DNA of 64,000 bases from Thuidium tamariscinum (Eukaryota; Streptophyta; Bryopsida; Hypnales; Thuidiaceae): contig OX344752.2 of assembly GCA_947034885.2 (NCBI GenBank), forward strand, positions 26,540,386 through 26,604,385, given 5' to 3'. Positions 38,844-52,100 of this stretch are shown piece by piece. The notes under the pieces are model-generated. The model did no database searches, was not told the DNA's origin, and saw only the letters and a program-made list of their open reading frames with translations. The translations under genes and the position numbers were made by a program. Position 1 is the first letter of the stretch, and each line of letters starts with the position of its first letter.

Positions 38844-39895
38844 GCTTTGCAAGCTCTGGTTTCGATCGTTGCTCCTGGCAAACCTGTCATTGTTTTTAAC
38901 AGGTTGGGACTTATTAATTGAGAGTTCATAAGTAGGCATGGCAACGCCCCTGCCGTCCGTCCAGGCTGCGCGCAAATTATACAATTCAACAGAACAGGCA
39001 CTTACGGTACTAACATGACACTCGGCTGCCATACCCCGCGCACAGACTGCTCTGAAGCGGGCTCTGAAGTCTGAATGCGCGCAACCCACATTCCCACAAG
39101 TGTCACAACGAAGCTTTTCGCAGGATCGATCAAGTCCAAGTCAAACGGGCGCACAGCTAGATTACTTCACTGTACGTCGGCAGTTTGCTTTTCAGGTCTG
39201 AGGTATCGAAGTTATTATTGCGTGGAAGGACGCCGGTACTGTTTCATTCAATTCATGTCACCAGATCGACAGAGATAACTTCAGGTACGAAAGTTGGGTT
39301 TCGTTCGATTCTTTTGGCCGGCCGGAAAGCTAGTTTAACTTAAGCAATGGCGGCTGCGCGCAAGCCCAGCTCCTGTAGCTGCGGTAATTGGTTGCATGAA
39401 GCTAGTTTTCGTGTTCTTTCGATTCGTTTGATCTGGAGATGTACCTGAAGCTGGAGCGAGCCAGGACGTAATAAGTCAAGTTCGAGAGATCGAGCCAATG
39501 AACGGCGCACCACTAAGTTAGGAGCAGAGCCCACATGGGCGGAGTGTGTCTCTAGGCTGGCACCAAGCACGGCAAGGCTAAGTTTAAGTTGGGCGGGACG
39601 CGCCTTGCCGTCCTCGATTCCGTCCCCGGGGGAATCAATGCAAGCCTGGCCGGCCTGCACTCATGCAAAGGCCTGCTTGAAATAAAGGCAGCCAGGAGGG
39701 GAGACGGCCCGAGGACAACCTCACGCGCGGACAAAGATAGAGCCACAGCCCCACGATCTTGCATTGCATGCTGGATTGCTGGGAATCTCTCGTGGTATAT
39801 AACAGTACTCCCCTAATCCCCCACGGCAACAACGGCATCATCACACGGAGCCCAAGAAAGAAGAAGGTTGACTCCGGTACGGCCTTTCACGAATT
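38844..39895 (+). promoter_or_regulatory. GC-richer promoter-like region with TATA box
   Basis: Composition changes abruptly to GC-richer DNA right after the MITE pair. TATATAA at 39796-39802 lies 94 nt before an ATG at 39896, a spacing that would give a leader of about 60-70 nt. The overlapping ORFs look spurious. It looks like the 5' end of a gene whose body is missing. Confidence 0.45.
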
Positions 39896-40430
39896 ATGAA
39901 GGAAGCGGTTGTTGGGAATGGCTCAACCAAGGTAACCGTGCCTGTGACAAGCAAAATGCTAGTTAGCCCACCATAGGCACAAATATTTTAGTGGTGCACA
40001 TTTGAGATTTTGGAATGTACACCACTAGTACAATTATTTTGCTTATGGTGGATTGGATGGCATTTCATGAATTATGAAGGAAGCAGTTGTTGGGAATGGC
40101 TCAACCGAGGTAACCATGCCTAGGACAAGTAAAATGCTAGTTAGCCCACTATAGGCACAAATATTTTAGTGGTGCGCCTTTGAGATTTTGGAATGTACAA
40201 TTGTACACCACTAGTACAATTATTTTGCTTATAGTGGATTGGATGGCATTTCATGAATTATGAAGGAAGCGGTTGTTGGGAATGGCTCAACCGAGGTAAC
40301 CGTGCCTAGGACAAGCAAAATGCTAGTTAGCCCACCATAGGCACAAATATTTTAGTGGTGCGCCTTTGAGATTTTGGAATGTACAATTGTACACCACTAG
40401 TATAATTATTTTGCTTATAGTGGATTGGAC
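39881..40430 (+). repeat. Three tandem 178-186 bp units, each with a gene start and a hairpin element
   Basis: Units start at 39881, 40059 and 40245. Each carries an ATG (39896, 40074, 40260) opening a 26-codon frame ended by TAG, then an imperfect inverted repeat (first copy 39968-40051) with ends CCACCATA and TATGGTGG. Units 2 and 3 carry an 8-bp insertion (CAATTGTA) absent from unit 1 and are closer to each other. Confidence 0.9.
39896..39976 (+). pseudogene. Truncated start of a possible BAHD acyltransferase gene
   Basis: A 26-codon frame, MKEAVVGNGSTKVTV followed by PVTSKMLVSPP and TAG. The pattern V-T-V...SKMLVSPP resembles the N-terminus of BAHD acyltransferases (V-x-V...K-x-x-V-x-P). 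It lies at a plausible distance from a TATA box, and the reading is cut exactly where the hairpin element begins. The two further copies (40074-40154 and 40260-40340) keep the frame open, with Lys12 to Glu and Val17 to Arg changes. No further BAHD sequence (such as HXXXD) is visible downstream. The match is short, so the family call is weak. Confidence 0.35.
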
Positions 40431-43044
40431 GGCATTTTGGTTGTCTTAACTTGTGATCGCCCAATCCATTGAAATTCAAATCTTTTTATACTCATTTTTA
40501 TTAAACTATCACATAAGAAAAGATTGACATTCTAACTATTGTATCGATTGGTAGGAGAAACATGCCCAAAGGTACATAGAAAGGAATGTGTCCTTTCATC
40601 GTACTATTGACAAGATTATAACAATCAAACAAGGACACCTTTCAAAATTGAGAGGCGATATTTTGGCCCCTTGGGAGTTGAGGGGTTAAGGTAGACAAAC
40701 CTATTACCACTCTAATTTGTTATATAATTTAACTATCTTGGGATCAATTTTAACAAGGACACATATTTTTCAAAATTGTACACTTGTTTTATAAGTCAAA
40801 CCGTAGTTAAATTATAAAATTTCAAACAAAACTGTAATTTTTGTGAATTTTGAAGTGGTCTATTTTAAAATTACAAAATTGCCTCTAGATTTAAGTTCAT
40901 AAACAACATATAACCACCAAATTAAATACTAGATATCTATTATTAACAAAATGACATGTTACCACTTGTTGTCATAAAATAGTCATAAGACTTAGTATAA
41001 TTTTGTCTTAAAATTAACTCAATTGAGATGGTCTTAGATGGAACTAGAGATTTTCTGGATGGAATTGGGGCTATAAGTAGACATAAGAGGATTTATGGCC
41101 GGTTTAGAAGATTGCGAGTTCCCAAACGTTGGAAATGCATTAGGAACTTTGGGAATGCTATGCTGATGTAGTTGAGCGAGTGCCATGTCAGAAAATACTA
41201 ATTATTTAATTATTTTAATTAATTTTTTTTTTAAAAAAGGTTTAATTAAAATTTTTTTAAAAATTATCCTCTTGCTTTTTAATACATTTTGAAGTTTTTT
41301 GGAATTTTTTTTTTTCAAAATTCAAAAAATCGGACCAGCAAGGGGTTGGTCTGCAATAGTGGGAACATTTCTAAGGAACAACCCTGAAACAATCTTCTAG
41401 AGCCTAGAAATCCTCTTATGTGACAAAATTGAGCTAGATTAGTGAATGGTAGAGGGATGGTCTACCTTACCTTGATTCCTAAGTTTTTGAGGCTAAGAAA
41501 CTAAAATATATTCTTTAAATTGCATAGTAGAAAACACCTTGGATAAAAAGAGTTGTAAATAAAAGTTTATGCATTTTGAAGAAGTTTTAATCATACTAGA
41601 TCATATTCTTGACTTGCATTGCAATGACATATTAAAAAAATTAGGTCTTCAAAGGATTACTTATTAGCAATGAAATCCATATCAAACTGTAATAATTTTT
41701 GTTGTTTCACTTGGAATGACCAAAATATCCCTAAAATATTTTGGATTTAAAAGAGATTTTGGTAGTAAGCCTCATGGACCTAAATGAGTGGTCAATCTCG
41801 TCCTTGATATACAAAGATTTGACATGTTCATTCCTAGAAGATTTTCTTTGATCTCCATATGGTAGTGGCCACTAATAAAGTCATGTTATTCACCTCTTAC
41901 TATAGGTAGGTGGACTGTGATGGAAAGCTTCATACCGCCCCCATGTTTGAACTCATTGCTACTTCACTAAAGCCATGTTCTTTTCCATTACATAGCTTTC
42001 TAGTACCTTTTGTAATTTTTAAAGTAATTAATTAAAGCATGCAAAATAGTTAGGCTATCCAAAAAATAATATATTAAAATTGAATTTTTTGGAATATAAT
42101 TACAATAAATTAGGAAATCATCCAAGTTATTCTTATAGTTTCTTAATTGGTTGTTGTTACATTCATTAGAAGTGGTAATATTAACCTAAATCCTTGTCTT
42201 GACCACCCAACTTTGAATTTTCTACCTTATGTAAGTGTCAAGGTTTTGTTAAATATTAACTTATGTTGCAACATGTAAGATATATGTTTTATTTGTAAAA
42301 GATTGTTATTTTACTTGTTTATATTGGTCAAAAGCTTGCAATGAACATTTATGGTTATTGACAAAGAAGAAATGTGAAATTGTGTAGAGTGAATCGAACT
42401 CTATAAATTAGGCCATCCTAAAATATGTAATTTTTAAAAATTTATCATTGTAAGGTCTGAGCAACTATATTAACCATTTATTAGAATTGAATTCTTAATT
42501 TAAAGACATACATTATCTTTAACATGGAATCTTTTTTCAACTAAAAAAAAGATTCTAATATGCTTTAATATAGATTGTTTGGATGTTGTATGGATAAATG
42601 ATGAATTTCAAAATAATTGTATTTAGGTGTATCAAAAATCAATGACTAGGCTTTAAAAGGCTATGATGTTTTGATTGTGTATATCTTGTCTATTCTATAT
42701 TTTTTGTAATGCTTTTTATTCCAAATGTAAACATCACATTTTTATGTAATGTTGATTATAGGCATACATTCCTTATTGATGGGGCTTCTGTTCAATTTAA
42801 TTAATGTATTTGCACCCATGTAGGCTAAAATTGATAATCCATAGCTTCAAATGTGTAAAGCCTTTCAATTAGCTTCTTATTTGTCATCCTTATATACAAA
42901 TATGTCTCAAAAATAGTGAATTGAACAATCATATGTATAATTTAGAATAGTCATTTGACTAAGCTTAATGTTACTGAATTTTTAAAACCAATGCCATTTA
43001 CACTATATCAAAATGGATGACTTCCACAACTAAGAATCTATCTT
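40431..43044. other. AT-rich intergenic DNA
   Basis: No gene is seen. A solo TTAA-type right end (GAGTTGAGGGG then TTAA) lies near 40690 without a clear left partner. Confidence 0.5.
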
Positions 43045-43048
43045 TTAA

Positions 43049-44003
43049 CCCTTCATCGCCTAAGGTCCAAATAGGCCTAAAAGCATCATTACTTTTCAAG
43101 CCTTATAAGTCTAAATGTCACTCGGCTATGAAAATCTTAACCATACGATCTTGTAGAATGTATGTTGAAAATGACGTGGATCAAATTTGGAATCATTTGG
43201 CCACATAGATTGCAAGATCATAACGTTTTAGAGTTGAAAAAAGATGTTGAAATTTTCCTAAAAACACATTTCAAGGTGAAATTTGATTTTTAAACCTATT
43301 CAAATGAAAAATCTTTAAACTAAAAAGTGCTTTTAAATTGACATACAAATACATTAGTGACAAAAAAATTAATTCAAATCCTTTGATTTTGTTTGCAAAA
43401 TGACTTTGAAACGTCAAAAATAGCAAAAAAGGGTGCAAAAAACACATCTATGATTGCACCTCCTTCTACTAATTAAAATGGTCCTCAATCATTCATAACT
43501 TTTTGGATTGATATGAAAATTTAGCCACACAAACCAGAATAATATGCATGATTTTTCCAAAAAAGAATTAGAAATGGACATTGTATGAGGAAGAAACAAG
43601 TTGCCAAAGTTCCATGTAATCCAAAAATGTCTAGTTTTTGAACTTCGAATTGCTCCCAAACATTCAAACAATTTAGATTGTTATGAAAATTTGACCACAA
43701 TAACTAGACTTCTAGTGGAACATAGTCCAATGGATTTTGTTGAAAATAGACATTGGATGAAGGAGATACAAGCCCACAAAATTGTAGCCATCAATTGCAG
43801 TTTGGTGAATTCAAATTGAACCTATGAACTTTCCAAAAAAATCATTGCATCTTGGATTGATCTTAAAACTTTACCACAAAAACTAGAGTAGTATGTGCAA
43901 TTTTCTTGACAAGTTTTATTGAATTTGGACATTGGATGCAAAAGTTAAAGCACTTTGAATTGAATTGTGAGGACATTTTTTGTCCCCTTCATGCAATGAA
44001 GGG
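43049..44003. mobile_element. TTAA-flanked inverted-repeat element, copy C (955 bp)
   Basis: TTAA at 43045-43048 precedes CCCTTCATCGCCTAAGG. The right end reads CCCTTCATTGCATGAAGGGG on the other strand and is followed by TTAA at 44004-44007. The interior is the reverse complement of B1/B2 (26442-28340), so it is a third copy in opposite orientation. There is no transposase. Confidence 0.75.
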
Positions 44004-44074
44004 TTAAGGATTAAAGAAAATGTATTGCTCAAAATAATTTCGTTAGTGAGAGAAAACTAATGCAAGCCCCTGTA

Positions 44075-45052
44075 TAATAGAGGTACCCGTTACTAATACA
44101 TATACCATCAACAATAAATAGGGTGCCCTATTTCCAAGTAAGATTGGAATGGATTTCCGTTTTGTCCTTGGAATGTGTGTCTTTGTGCTTTTTAAAGGTT
44201 TGAACCAATAAGTTAATGACACATAAGTGAGTATGAAAGTAGGAAGTAATAAGCCGGAAAGTAATTCTTGAATGATTTGAATTGAATGACTTTAGATGTT
44301 GGTCACGAATCAAGTCCAACTTTTGCCTTTCAAAATTCATAATAATTCATAGTAATTTTAGTTCAAGAGATAAAATACCAAATTTTTGCAATCCCCATGA
44401 ATGTTGTCAATGCACCTCTCCTTGGCCTTCATTAGAAAAGTTGGGCCAAATTATTTTGGTGCTATTTTGACACCAAAGGCTGCATTTTGACAATATAGGT
44501 ACCATTTTCTCCATATTGAGTTGGTATGGGGGGTGGTACCAAATTTACTTGATTGCATTTCAATGCACCATTATGGCACTAAGGGCAAAACACCCATTCC
44601 CACACGTGTTCCTTGCAATGGACTGTAGATTCACCCAAATGCGTTAGTAGACTTCCCTTAATGTGTTCGCCACATGTATGATTGTAATTTACTGACACAA
44701 CTGAAGGACACCTAGGGAAATTTGGTTGGCTGAGTGCTAATTTTTACAGTGTTCAGTTTGGGGGGCACCTACAGGACGGTTCCATAGGTCTAGGTAGCCA
44801 ACACTTTGAAAATTTGTAGAAATTACATACTATATCCGAAAAATCTAATTTTTTGTGAATATTCATGATTTTCACTTGCTAATACTAGGAAAATATCATT
44901 TTTAGAAAACATTGCCTCCAACTATGCTGAATTTCTTATTTGGATGGTTTTGGGTGTTTCCACTGTATATTCACATGCCTTGAGGTTCCTAATGTTGCAC
45001 TACCCTAGATCATGTCCAAATGTGCTTACTTAACCGGTTATGTGTACCTCTA
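44075..45052. mobile_element. Inverted-repeat element G2 carrying an insertion
   Basis: The ends are ATAATAGAGGTACCCGTTAC and, on the other strand from the right, TAGGGTAGAGGTACACATAAC. It is collinear with the element at 57761-58180, but holds about 560 extra bp (roughly 44420-44985), which include repeat H. Confidence 0.65.
44576..44964. repeat. Dispersed repeat H, copy 2
   Basis: Collinear with 21914-22302 in the same orientation. It sits within the segment that is absent from the related element at 57761-58180, so it came in by insertion. Confidence 0.7.
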
Positions 45053-46152
45053 CCCTACACTTGTAATTCAATGAATTTTGGACCTCCGTCATAAGTGAGG
45101 TGATTTGTGATTGGTCCATAATCTCTTTAATTGGGCATATAAAAGAAGACTGATTGGGTGTATTAAAATTGGAGTTAGGACAAACCAGTCCTTTGAAGAG
45201 CGAATGGGGAGGCTGGCTGGCATATGCCCTAATATCACACACTCTAATATCAAGCATCCAATATATTTAATATTGCGGTGCCCACCTGTGATTGGCCAGC
45301 GGCAACCAGATCATGTGACCGGAGGTCTTTCAGCAGCCGGCACATACCTTAAAAGTGGTACAGTGTCCGGCCCCCGCCCAATGGATGAAATTCGGTCCCC
45401 CTGCCCCCGCATGATCTACAACGGACGGGGGCGATCTGCTCCACCAATGGATCGCCTCGCCGAGGACGAACAGAGTACACACGTTCATCCTCCTGGATGA
45501 GAGTCGTCCCCGCCTTCGCCTGGCTAATGGAGACGGAGTGGCGACGGACGCTAAAAGGAGTGATCGGCTGCTCGGCTACGCTAGCGTCGGCTCCCAGTGC
45601 GTTGCGCGTGGCCCAACTCAGTCCCGACTGATGACGGATGCAATTTCCAATCACCCGGAGCTCGGACGGGCTTTCACCGCACTTTGATCATGTCTCGTGC
45701 ACGGTTTTTCAAAAAATCTTGGGCTGGAATGCGGAGGGAGCGTCACCGGCGCGGAATTCACGACGAGCTTGGGGTGTGGTGGATGGCTTCGCAAGTTTGA
45801 GGCTGAGTGGCGATGTGAGGACGAGAGAGAGGGAGAGAGAATTTGGATGTATGTTTGAGATTGGGATTTCGCGAGGGGAGGGATGTGGCAAGTGGTGGAG
45901 CAGGGGGGGTTGGGATTGGTGGTGAGAGCTTATTGGAAGGGGAGATTGATGGTGACCAGTGTCGATTGAAGGGTAGTGACGCAGGGGTGTAGAATAAGGG
46001 AGGCGGGTTTGGGGAATGCTCGAGGCTGAGTACTGAACAATGTGATGCTTGCGAATTGAAGGGGTGATTTTCGAGGTGCGAGATTGGACGAGGGGAGGAA
46101 TTTTTTTGAAGAGGTTGGGATTCTAGGCTGCGGGGTTTGGAATTGGGCGAGG
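45053..46152 (+). promoter_or_regulatory. Phytochrome promoter and 5' leader
   Basis: GC content rises from about 45,270 onward. A GA-rich run lies at 45821-45841. An in-frame TGA near 46055 lies upstream of the start codon with no ATG between. No clear TATA box was found. Confidence 0.5.
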
Positions 46153-49100
46153 ATGACGTCCACGAAGATGTCGTACTCGTCGGGGGGTTCGTTGAAATCG
46201 AAGCACAGCGTGCGTGTGGCGCAGACCACGGCCGATGCGAAGCTGCAGGCAGTGTACGAGGAGTCCAATGACTCGGGCGACTCGTTCGATTACACCAAAT
46301 CCGTGGGGCAAGCGGCGAAATCGTCTGTGCAGCAGGTGCCAGCACAAGCGGTGACCGCTTACCTTCAGCGCATGCAACGAGGCGGGCTCACGCAGACCTT
46401 CGGGTGCATGATAGCGGTGGAGGAACCCACTTTTCGGGTCATCGCGTACAGCGAGAATGCCCCGGAGTTGTTGGAACTAATGCCGCAGGCGGTTGCGAGC
46501 GTGGGTCAGCAGGACGTGCTCGGAATTGGCACAGATGCGCGCGCGCTCTTCTCCCCGTCCAGCGCGGCGGCCCTGGAACGCGCGGCCGCGACGCAGGATT
46601 TGTCTATGGTGAACCCCATTGCGGTCCACTCGCGCAGCTCGGGGAAACCTTTCTACGCCATCATCCACCGCATTGACGTCGGCGTTGTAATCGACTTCGA
46701 GCCCGTACGCTCCAACGACAAGATCATCTCCACGGCGGGCGCGCTGCACTCGCACAAGCTCGCGGCCAAGGCCATTGCCCGGCTGCAGTCCCTTCCGGGG
46801 GGCGACATCGGACTGCTCTGCGACGCGGTGGTGGAAGAGGTTCGCGAGCTCACGGGGTATGATCGCGTCATGGCGTACAAATTCCACGAAGACGAGCACG
46901 GGGAAGTTTTAGCTGAGATTCGGCGATCGGACCTGGAATCCTACTTAGGGTTGCACTACCCGTCTACCGACATCCCGCAAGCGTCGCGCTTCCTATTCAT
47001 GAAAAACAGAGTGCGCATGATCGCGGATTGCTGCGCTCCGCCCGTGAAGGTGATCCAAGACAAGGATTTGCGGCAGCCGCTCACGCTCGCGGGGTCGACG
47101 TTACGCGCCCCCCACGGCTGCCACGCGCAGTACATGGGCAACATGGGCTCCGTCGCGTCCATCACGCTCGCCGTGATCGTGAACGACCAGGAAGATGACT
47201 TCGGCGTACAACAGAAAGGGCGTCGTCTCTGGGGCCTCGTGGTCTGTCATCACACGTCCGCGCGCACAATCTCCTACCCCTTACGCTCCGCATGCGAGTT
47301 TCTAATGCAAGTCTTCGGGCTGCAGCTCAACATGGAAGTCGAGCTCGCCGGCCAATCCCGCGAGAAGCACATTCTCCGAACGCAGACACTCCTCTGCGAC
47401 ATGTTGCTTCGTGACGCCCCCATCGGCATCGTCTCCCAGTCCCCCAACATCATGGACCTCGTCAAGTGCGACGGCGCAGCTCTCTTTTACAACAACCGCT
47501 TCTGGCTTCTGGGCATCACGCCCACAGAGCCCCAGCTGAGGGAAATCGCCGACTGGCTCTTGGATTCTCACCCAGAATCCACAGGGTTAAGCACCGACAG
47601 CCTCCTGGACGCGGGCTACCCGGGCGCCAATCTCCTTGGCGAAGCCGTGTGCGGGATGGCCGCGGCGCGAATCGCCCCCTCCGACTTCTTATTCTGGTTC
47701 CGCTCGCACACGGCGAAAGAGATCAAGTGGGGCGGCGCGAAGCACGACTCTGCCGAGAAGGACGACGGCCGCAAAATGACGCCCCGCTCCTCCTTCAATG
47801 CCTTCCTGGAAGTCGTGAAGCGACGCAGCGTCCCCTGGGAAGACGTCGAAATGGACGCAGTCCACTCCCTGCAACTCATCCTGCGCGGGTCCTTCCACGC
47901 GCCCTCCTCCGAGGCCAGCGACTCCAAAAGCATGATCCACGCGCGCTTGCACGACATGAAGCTGCAGGGCATGGACGAGCTCAGCACGGTGGCGAACGAG
48001 ATGGTGCGCTTGATCGAGACTGCGACGGCGCCCATTCTGGCTGTCGACTCCGCGGGCTTCATCAACGGGTGGAATGCCAAAGTGGCCGAGCTCACGGGCC
48101 TCCCTGTGGGCGACGCCATGGGACGCTCTCTCATCAACGACCTCATTCTGGAGGAATCCGTGGATGCGGTGGAGCGGCTGCTGTACCTGGCGCTGCAAGG
48201 CGACGAGGAGCAGAATGTGGAAGTGCATTTGAAGACGTTCGGGCCGCAGAAGGTCAAAGGCGCCGTGATTCTCGTCGTGAACGCGTGCTCCAGCCGCGAC
48301 GTGCAGGAGAATGTGGTCGGTGTGTGCTTCGTAGGACAGGACGTCACGGGGCAGAAGATGGTGCATGATAAATTCACGCGCATTCACGGAGATTACAAGA
48401 GTATCGTGCAGAACCCCAACCCATTGATTCCGCCCATCTTTGGGGGCGACGAATTGGGCTATTGTACCGAGTGGAGTCCGTCCATGGAGAAGCTCACTGG
48501 CTGGTTGCGCGACGAGGTAATGAAGGCCACCCCTATCTTTACGCTTCCCTCTCGTCTGTTTGCGTTTCTGATGACGATTCTGGTTGTGAGTGACTGCCAC
48601 ATGATCAACTTTGTTAAATGAGCACAATATAGGGGACCAAAGTTGTGACATGTCAGTGCACAGAAGCTCTAAGAACTGGTACTGGTATAGATTGTAAAGT
48701 TGCTAAATTTGTCATATTGATTTAGGGTGCTATGATTATTGTGACATGTAAGCGCACATAGATCTTTAAAGTGGGAGTAGTATTGATGTATTGAGTTGGG
48801 TATCTGGAGGAGTGCCCATTTTCATGAATTTCTGCCCATTTGACGAATGTTCTAGATTTCTTGGAACCCTCTTGAAGGTCAATAGAGAGGGGTCCGTCCG
48901 GTTAGAAGGAAGGAAGGAATGTCTCTCGTTTGGATGTCTAGGGAGGGTTTAATTCAAGAATGTCATGCTGTAACATTGGGTGGTAATCTCATGAATTGAA
49001 AATGGAGAAGAAGCTCGCGTGGCCAATTCAAGAACGCTATGCAACAAGCCCTTAGAATTCAACTCTTTTTTACTCTTTTTGATAGTGATTGAATTCGAGG

Positions 49101-52100
49101 CTTCTTTTCTCCTGATGTTCTTGAAGTCTTGCTTAATTTTTGTTCCTTGTCACCTCACTCGTTGAAGTAACATTATTTCCCTTGCTACTGGACATCAAGA
49201 GTTAGCAGTGGTCGAGAGGATTACTGTGGAGGGGGAACCTATGTTCTATATTCCTTTCCGAGGCCCTATATTTTTGCTTCCCAAGGGTCCATCGTAGGTT
49301 TTTATGTTCATAGGTGTTTGTAATGCTAAAGACAAGTCTGCAATTGGTGGGTCAGGATTTAGCCTAGAATTATAGGTAGTATGAAGTCTACTTTTAAAAT
49401 AAGGGCACGTTGTTCTTGTGTCACTGACCCTTCCCTGTGGGTTTTGATGTGAGAACTTTAAAAGTACAAGTTCTTCATGTTCGTTGGTTCCAAGAAGAAT
49501 TAGAGTTCATTTTCTCTGTGCCATATTGGCAAAAGTGAATCTAGCCCAAAGATTCCCCAATAGTTTGACGAGGGTATCAGCTTCTGATTGTGAGTTACTG
49601 CGGCAGGTGCTGGGGAAAATGCTGGTGGGGGAAGTGTTTGGGATGCAACTCATGTGTTGCCGCCTCAAGGGTCAAGATGCAGTGACCAAGTTCATGATCG
49701 TTTTGAACAACGCTATGGATGGGCAAGACACGGACAAGTACCCGTTTTCCTTTTTTGATCGCAATGGGAAGCCTGTTGAGGCGCTCTTGACGGCGAATAA
49801 GAGAACGGATTCGGAAGGGTACATTACTGGGGTTTTCTGCTTTCTGCACATTGCAAGTCCGGAGTTGCTGCAGGTCAGACTCTAGCTAAACCCACCCTCC
49901 TTTCAACCTCCATTATATCAGCTGTCACTGGGCAGGTTCGTTAATATGTGGAGAGTGTAGTACTACCTAAAATTTGAAATACTTTAGTCAGGGATTGACA
50001 CCCAAATTGCCACTACACCAAAGTCTTAACCCTAAAGTCGTTGTCAGTCGTAAATCTTGATTAAGTGGATGTCATTTCAAACTGCAATTTCAGGTCATTC
50101 ACCAACAATACTTTGAACCTTTTTAAACTTGTGTTTAGTAACTTTTGTATAGTGTATCCAAATATAGCTTTGTTTGGGACCTTGGAACCCTCCTTCAGTT
50201 GCTAACTTGAACTTGCGAACATTAGAGTAGTGTTATTTTAGGAACTGTGCTTAGTGCTAAGAGTAAGATTTGGAGAGTTCCTCGCTTAAGTGAATCGGAC
50301 GTGATAACATACTCTACTGGAAATTAAGACCCAATAAAGGGTAATTACTTTCATCATCAGTTTCATTAAACTGACACGATTCTGGGCGCCCAAATTTATG
50401 ACATTCATCTACACGAAGCTTTAAATAATGAGACTGTTGCACATTTACGTTTCAGGCCGCGAGCCAGGAAAAGCATTAAAGTCGTGGAATTCCGCCAATT
50501 TAATGAAAAACGGACGTGTTTTTCTGGAAGCATTTATGGTCCTTTTGTTGCAGCAATCTACTGTACAGTACTGAAGTTCGGAAGTGTTGGTTGGACCATG
50601 CAGGCACTGACCGTGCAACGAGCAACTGAGAAGGTGGCGTTTGCCAAACTGAAGGAGCTGGCCTACATCCGCCAGGAGATTAAGAATCCTCTCTATGGGA
50701 TCATGTTCACACGCAACTTGATGGAGGAGACCGATTTGTCGGATGAACAGAAGCAATTCATGGACACGAGTGCCGTGTGCGAGCGCCAGTTGCGGAAGAT
50801 TTTGGATGACATGGACCTTGAAAGTATCGAAGATGGGTAAGCTTCTCTCTTCTGTGCTGGTAATAATTCCATTGTGCGAGATCGTCGAAGTCCTCAAGGG
50901 AAAATGTTGCCATACCCTATGCTTGGTAAAATTGACTGTTACTATTCGCAAGGAGGTTATGCAATTGGGGGGGAGTGAGTCGAGGGAGTACGTACTTACA
51001 ATCTCCTGTCTGATACCAAGGATATAACGCCAACATTGATATATTGGCGGATAGTCACAACATGCGTCAACCCCCTTTCAACCTAATCTACACCTGTCCT
51101 AGTTTTTATAGCTCTGCAGTTGGGTGTCACAGTTTTGGCACTCTGATTCACGTCAATATCACATAGATGATATATGCATACGATTACCCTATGCTATACA
51201 TTCAAAACCTTTGTGGTCCACTTCCCCTCCCAGTGTCAAGAGAAGGTTGCAAAATCTCCCGTGAAATCACGGTGTAATGCTGATTTAGCAGTCGAAGTTC
51301 ATAGATAATATGCAAAGGGTGATATTTTGTCCAAGTAACTTTTCTCACTCATCCAAAGCAATGCTTGAACCTTTCCAAGTCAATGACCAAGTTGATGAAA
51401 TTGAGTTGAACAAGACAGTAGTGCCAAGATGCCCGTATTTAAGAGCTGTGGGGATGCCCATGTGCAGGTACTTGGAGCTGGAGACCACTGAATTTGAGAT
51501 GGGTTCCATGATGGATGCGGTGGTGAGCCAAGGGATGGTGACTTCCCGCGAGAAGGGCCTGCAGCTGATTCGCGAAACACCTCGGGAGATCAAGAACATG
51601 TGCTTGTTCGGCGACCAAGTGCGTTTGCAGCAAGTGCTGGCCGACTTCCTGCTCAACGCCGTGCGCTTCACACCTTCCTCCGAGGGCTGGGTCGGCATCA
51701 AGGTGGTTCCGACGAAGAAACGACTGGGCGGGGGCTTCCACGTCGTCCACTTGGAGTTCAGGTAACTTAGGGCACATAGTCTCGTAGACTTGCATTGATC
51801 TAAATGTCAATTTCATTACGTTGGCAGAGTTTTCACAAGTTGGGCACGCTGCTTGAAACGTTAACCTATTCCAATCCTTGTTTTTCGAGCTTGGTTGCAG
51901 ATTTCAGATGAAAGTCTCAAACGTTTGGCGCTCAGAATCGTGTCAACATAACGAACTTGAATATTATGAGTCCAGTATGTTCCAGTTTTCGCAGTGTTTT
52001 GAGCCCCCCTTCTGGTTGGTCTTGCAGAGTGACCCATCCAGGTTCAGGACTTCCAGAGGAGCTCGTGCACGAAATGTTCGACCGCGGCCGAGGCATGACC

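Noticed and set aside
39340-39844. Overlapping short frames on both strands in the 39 kb GC-rich block
   Set aside because: No conserved domain, no splice-consistent model, and they lie upstream of a TATA box; more likely promoter DNA.
46084-46152. Upstream extension of the phytochrome frame
   Set aside because: It begins with TTG, not ATG. The first ATG is 46153 and gives a normal phytochrome N-terminus.
45758-46345. 195-codon minus-strand frame opposite the phytochrome 5' end
   Set aside because: It is antisense to a GC-rich leader and exon 1, has Pro/Ser-rich low-complexity content and no recognisable domain; an artefact of GC-rich composition.
47689-48651. 320-codon minus-strand frame inside phytochrome exon 1
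   Set aside because: It lies entirely opposite a coding exon with strong family identity; a shadow of the real frame.
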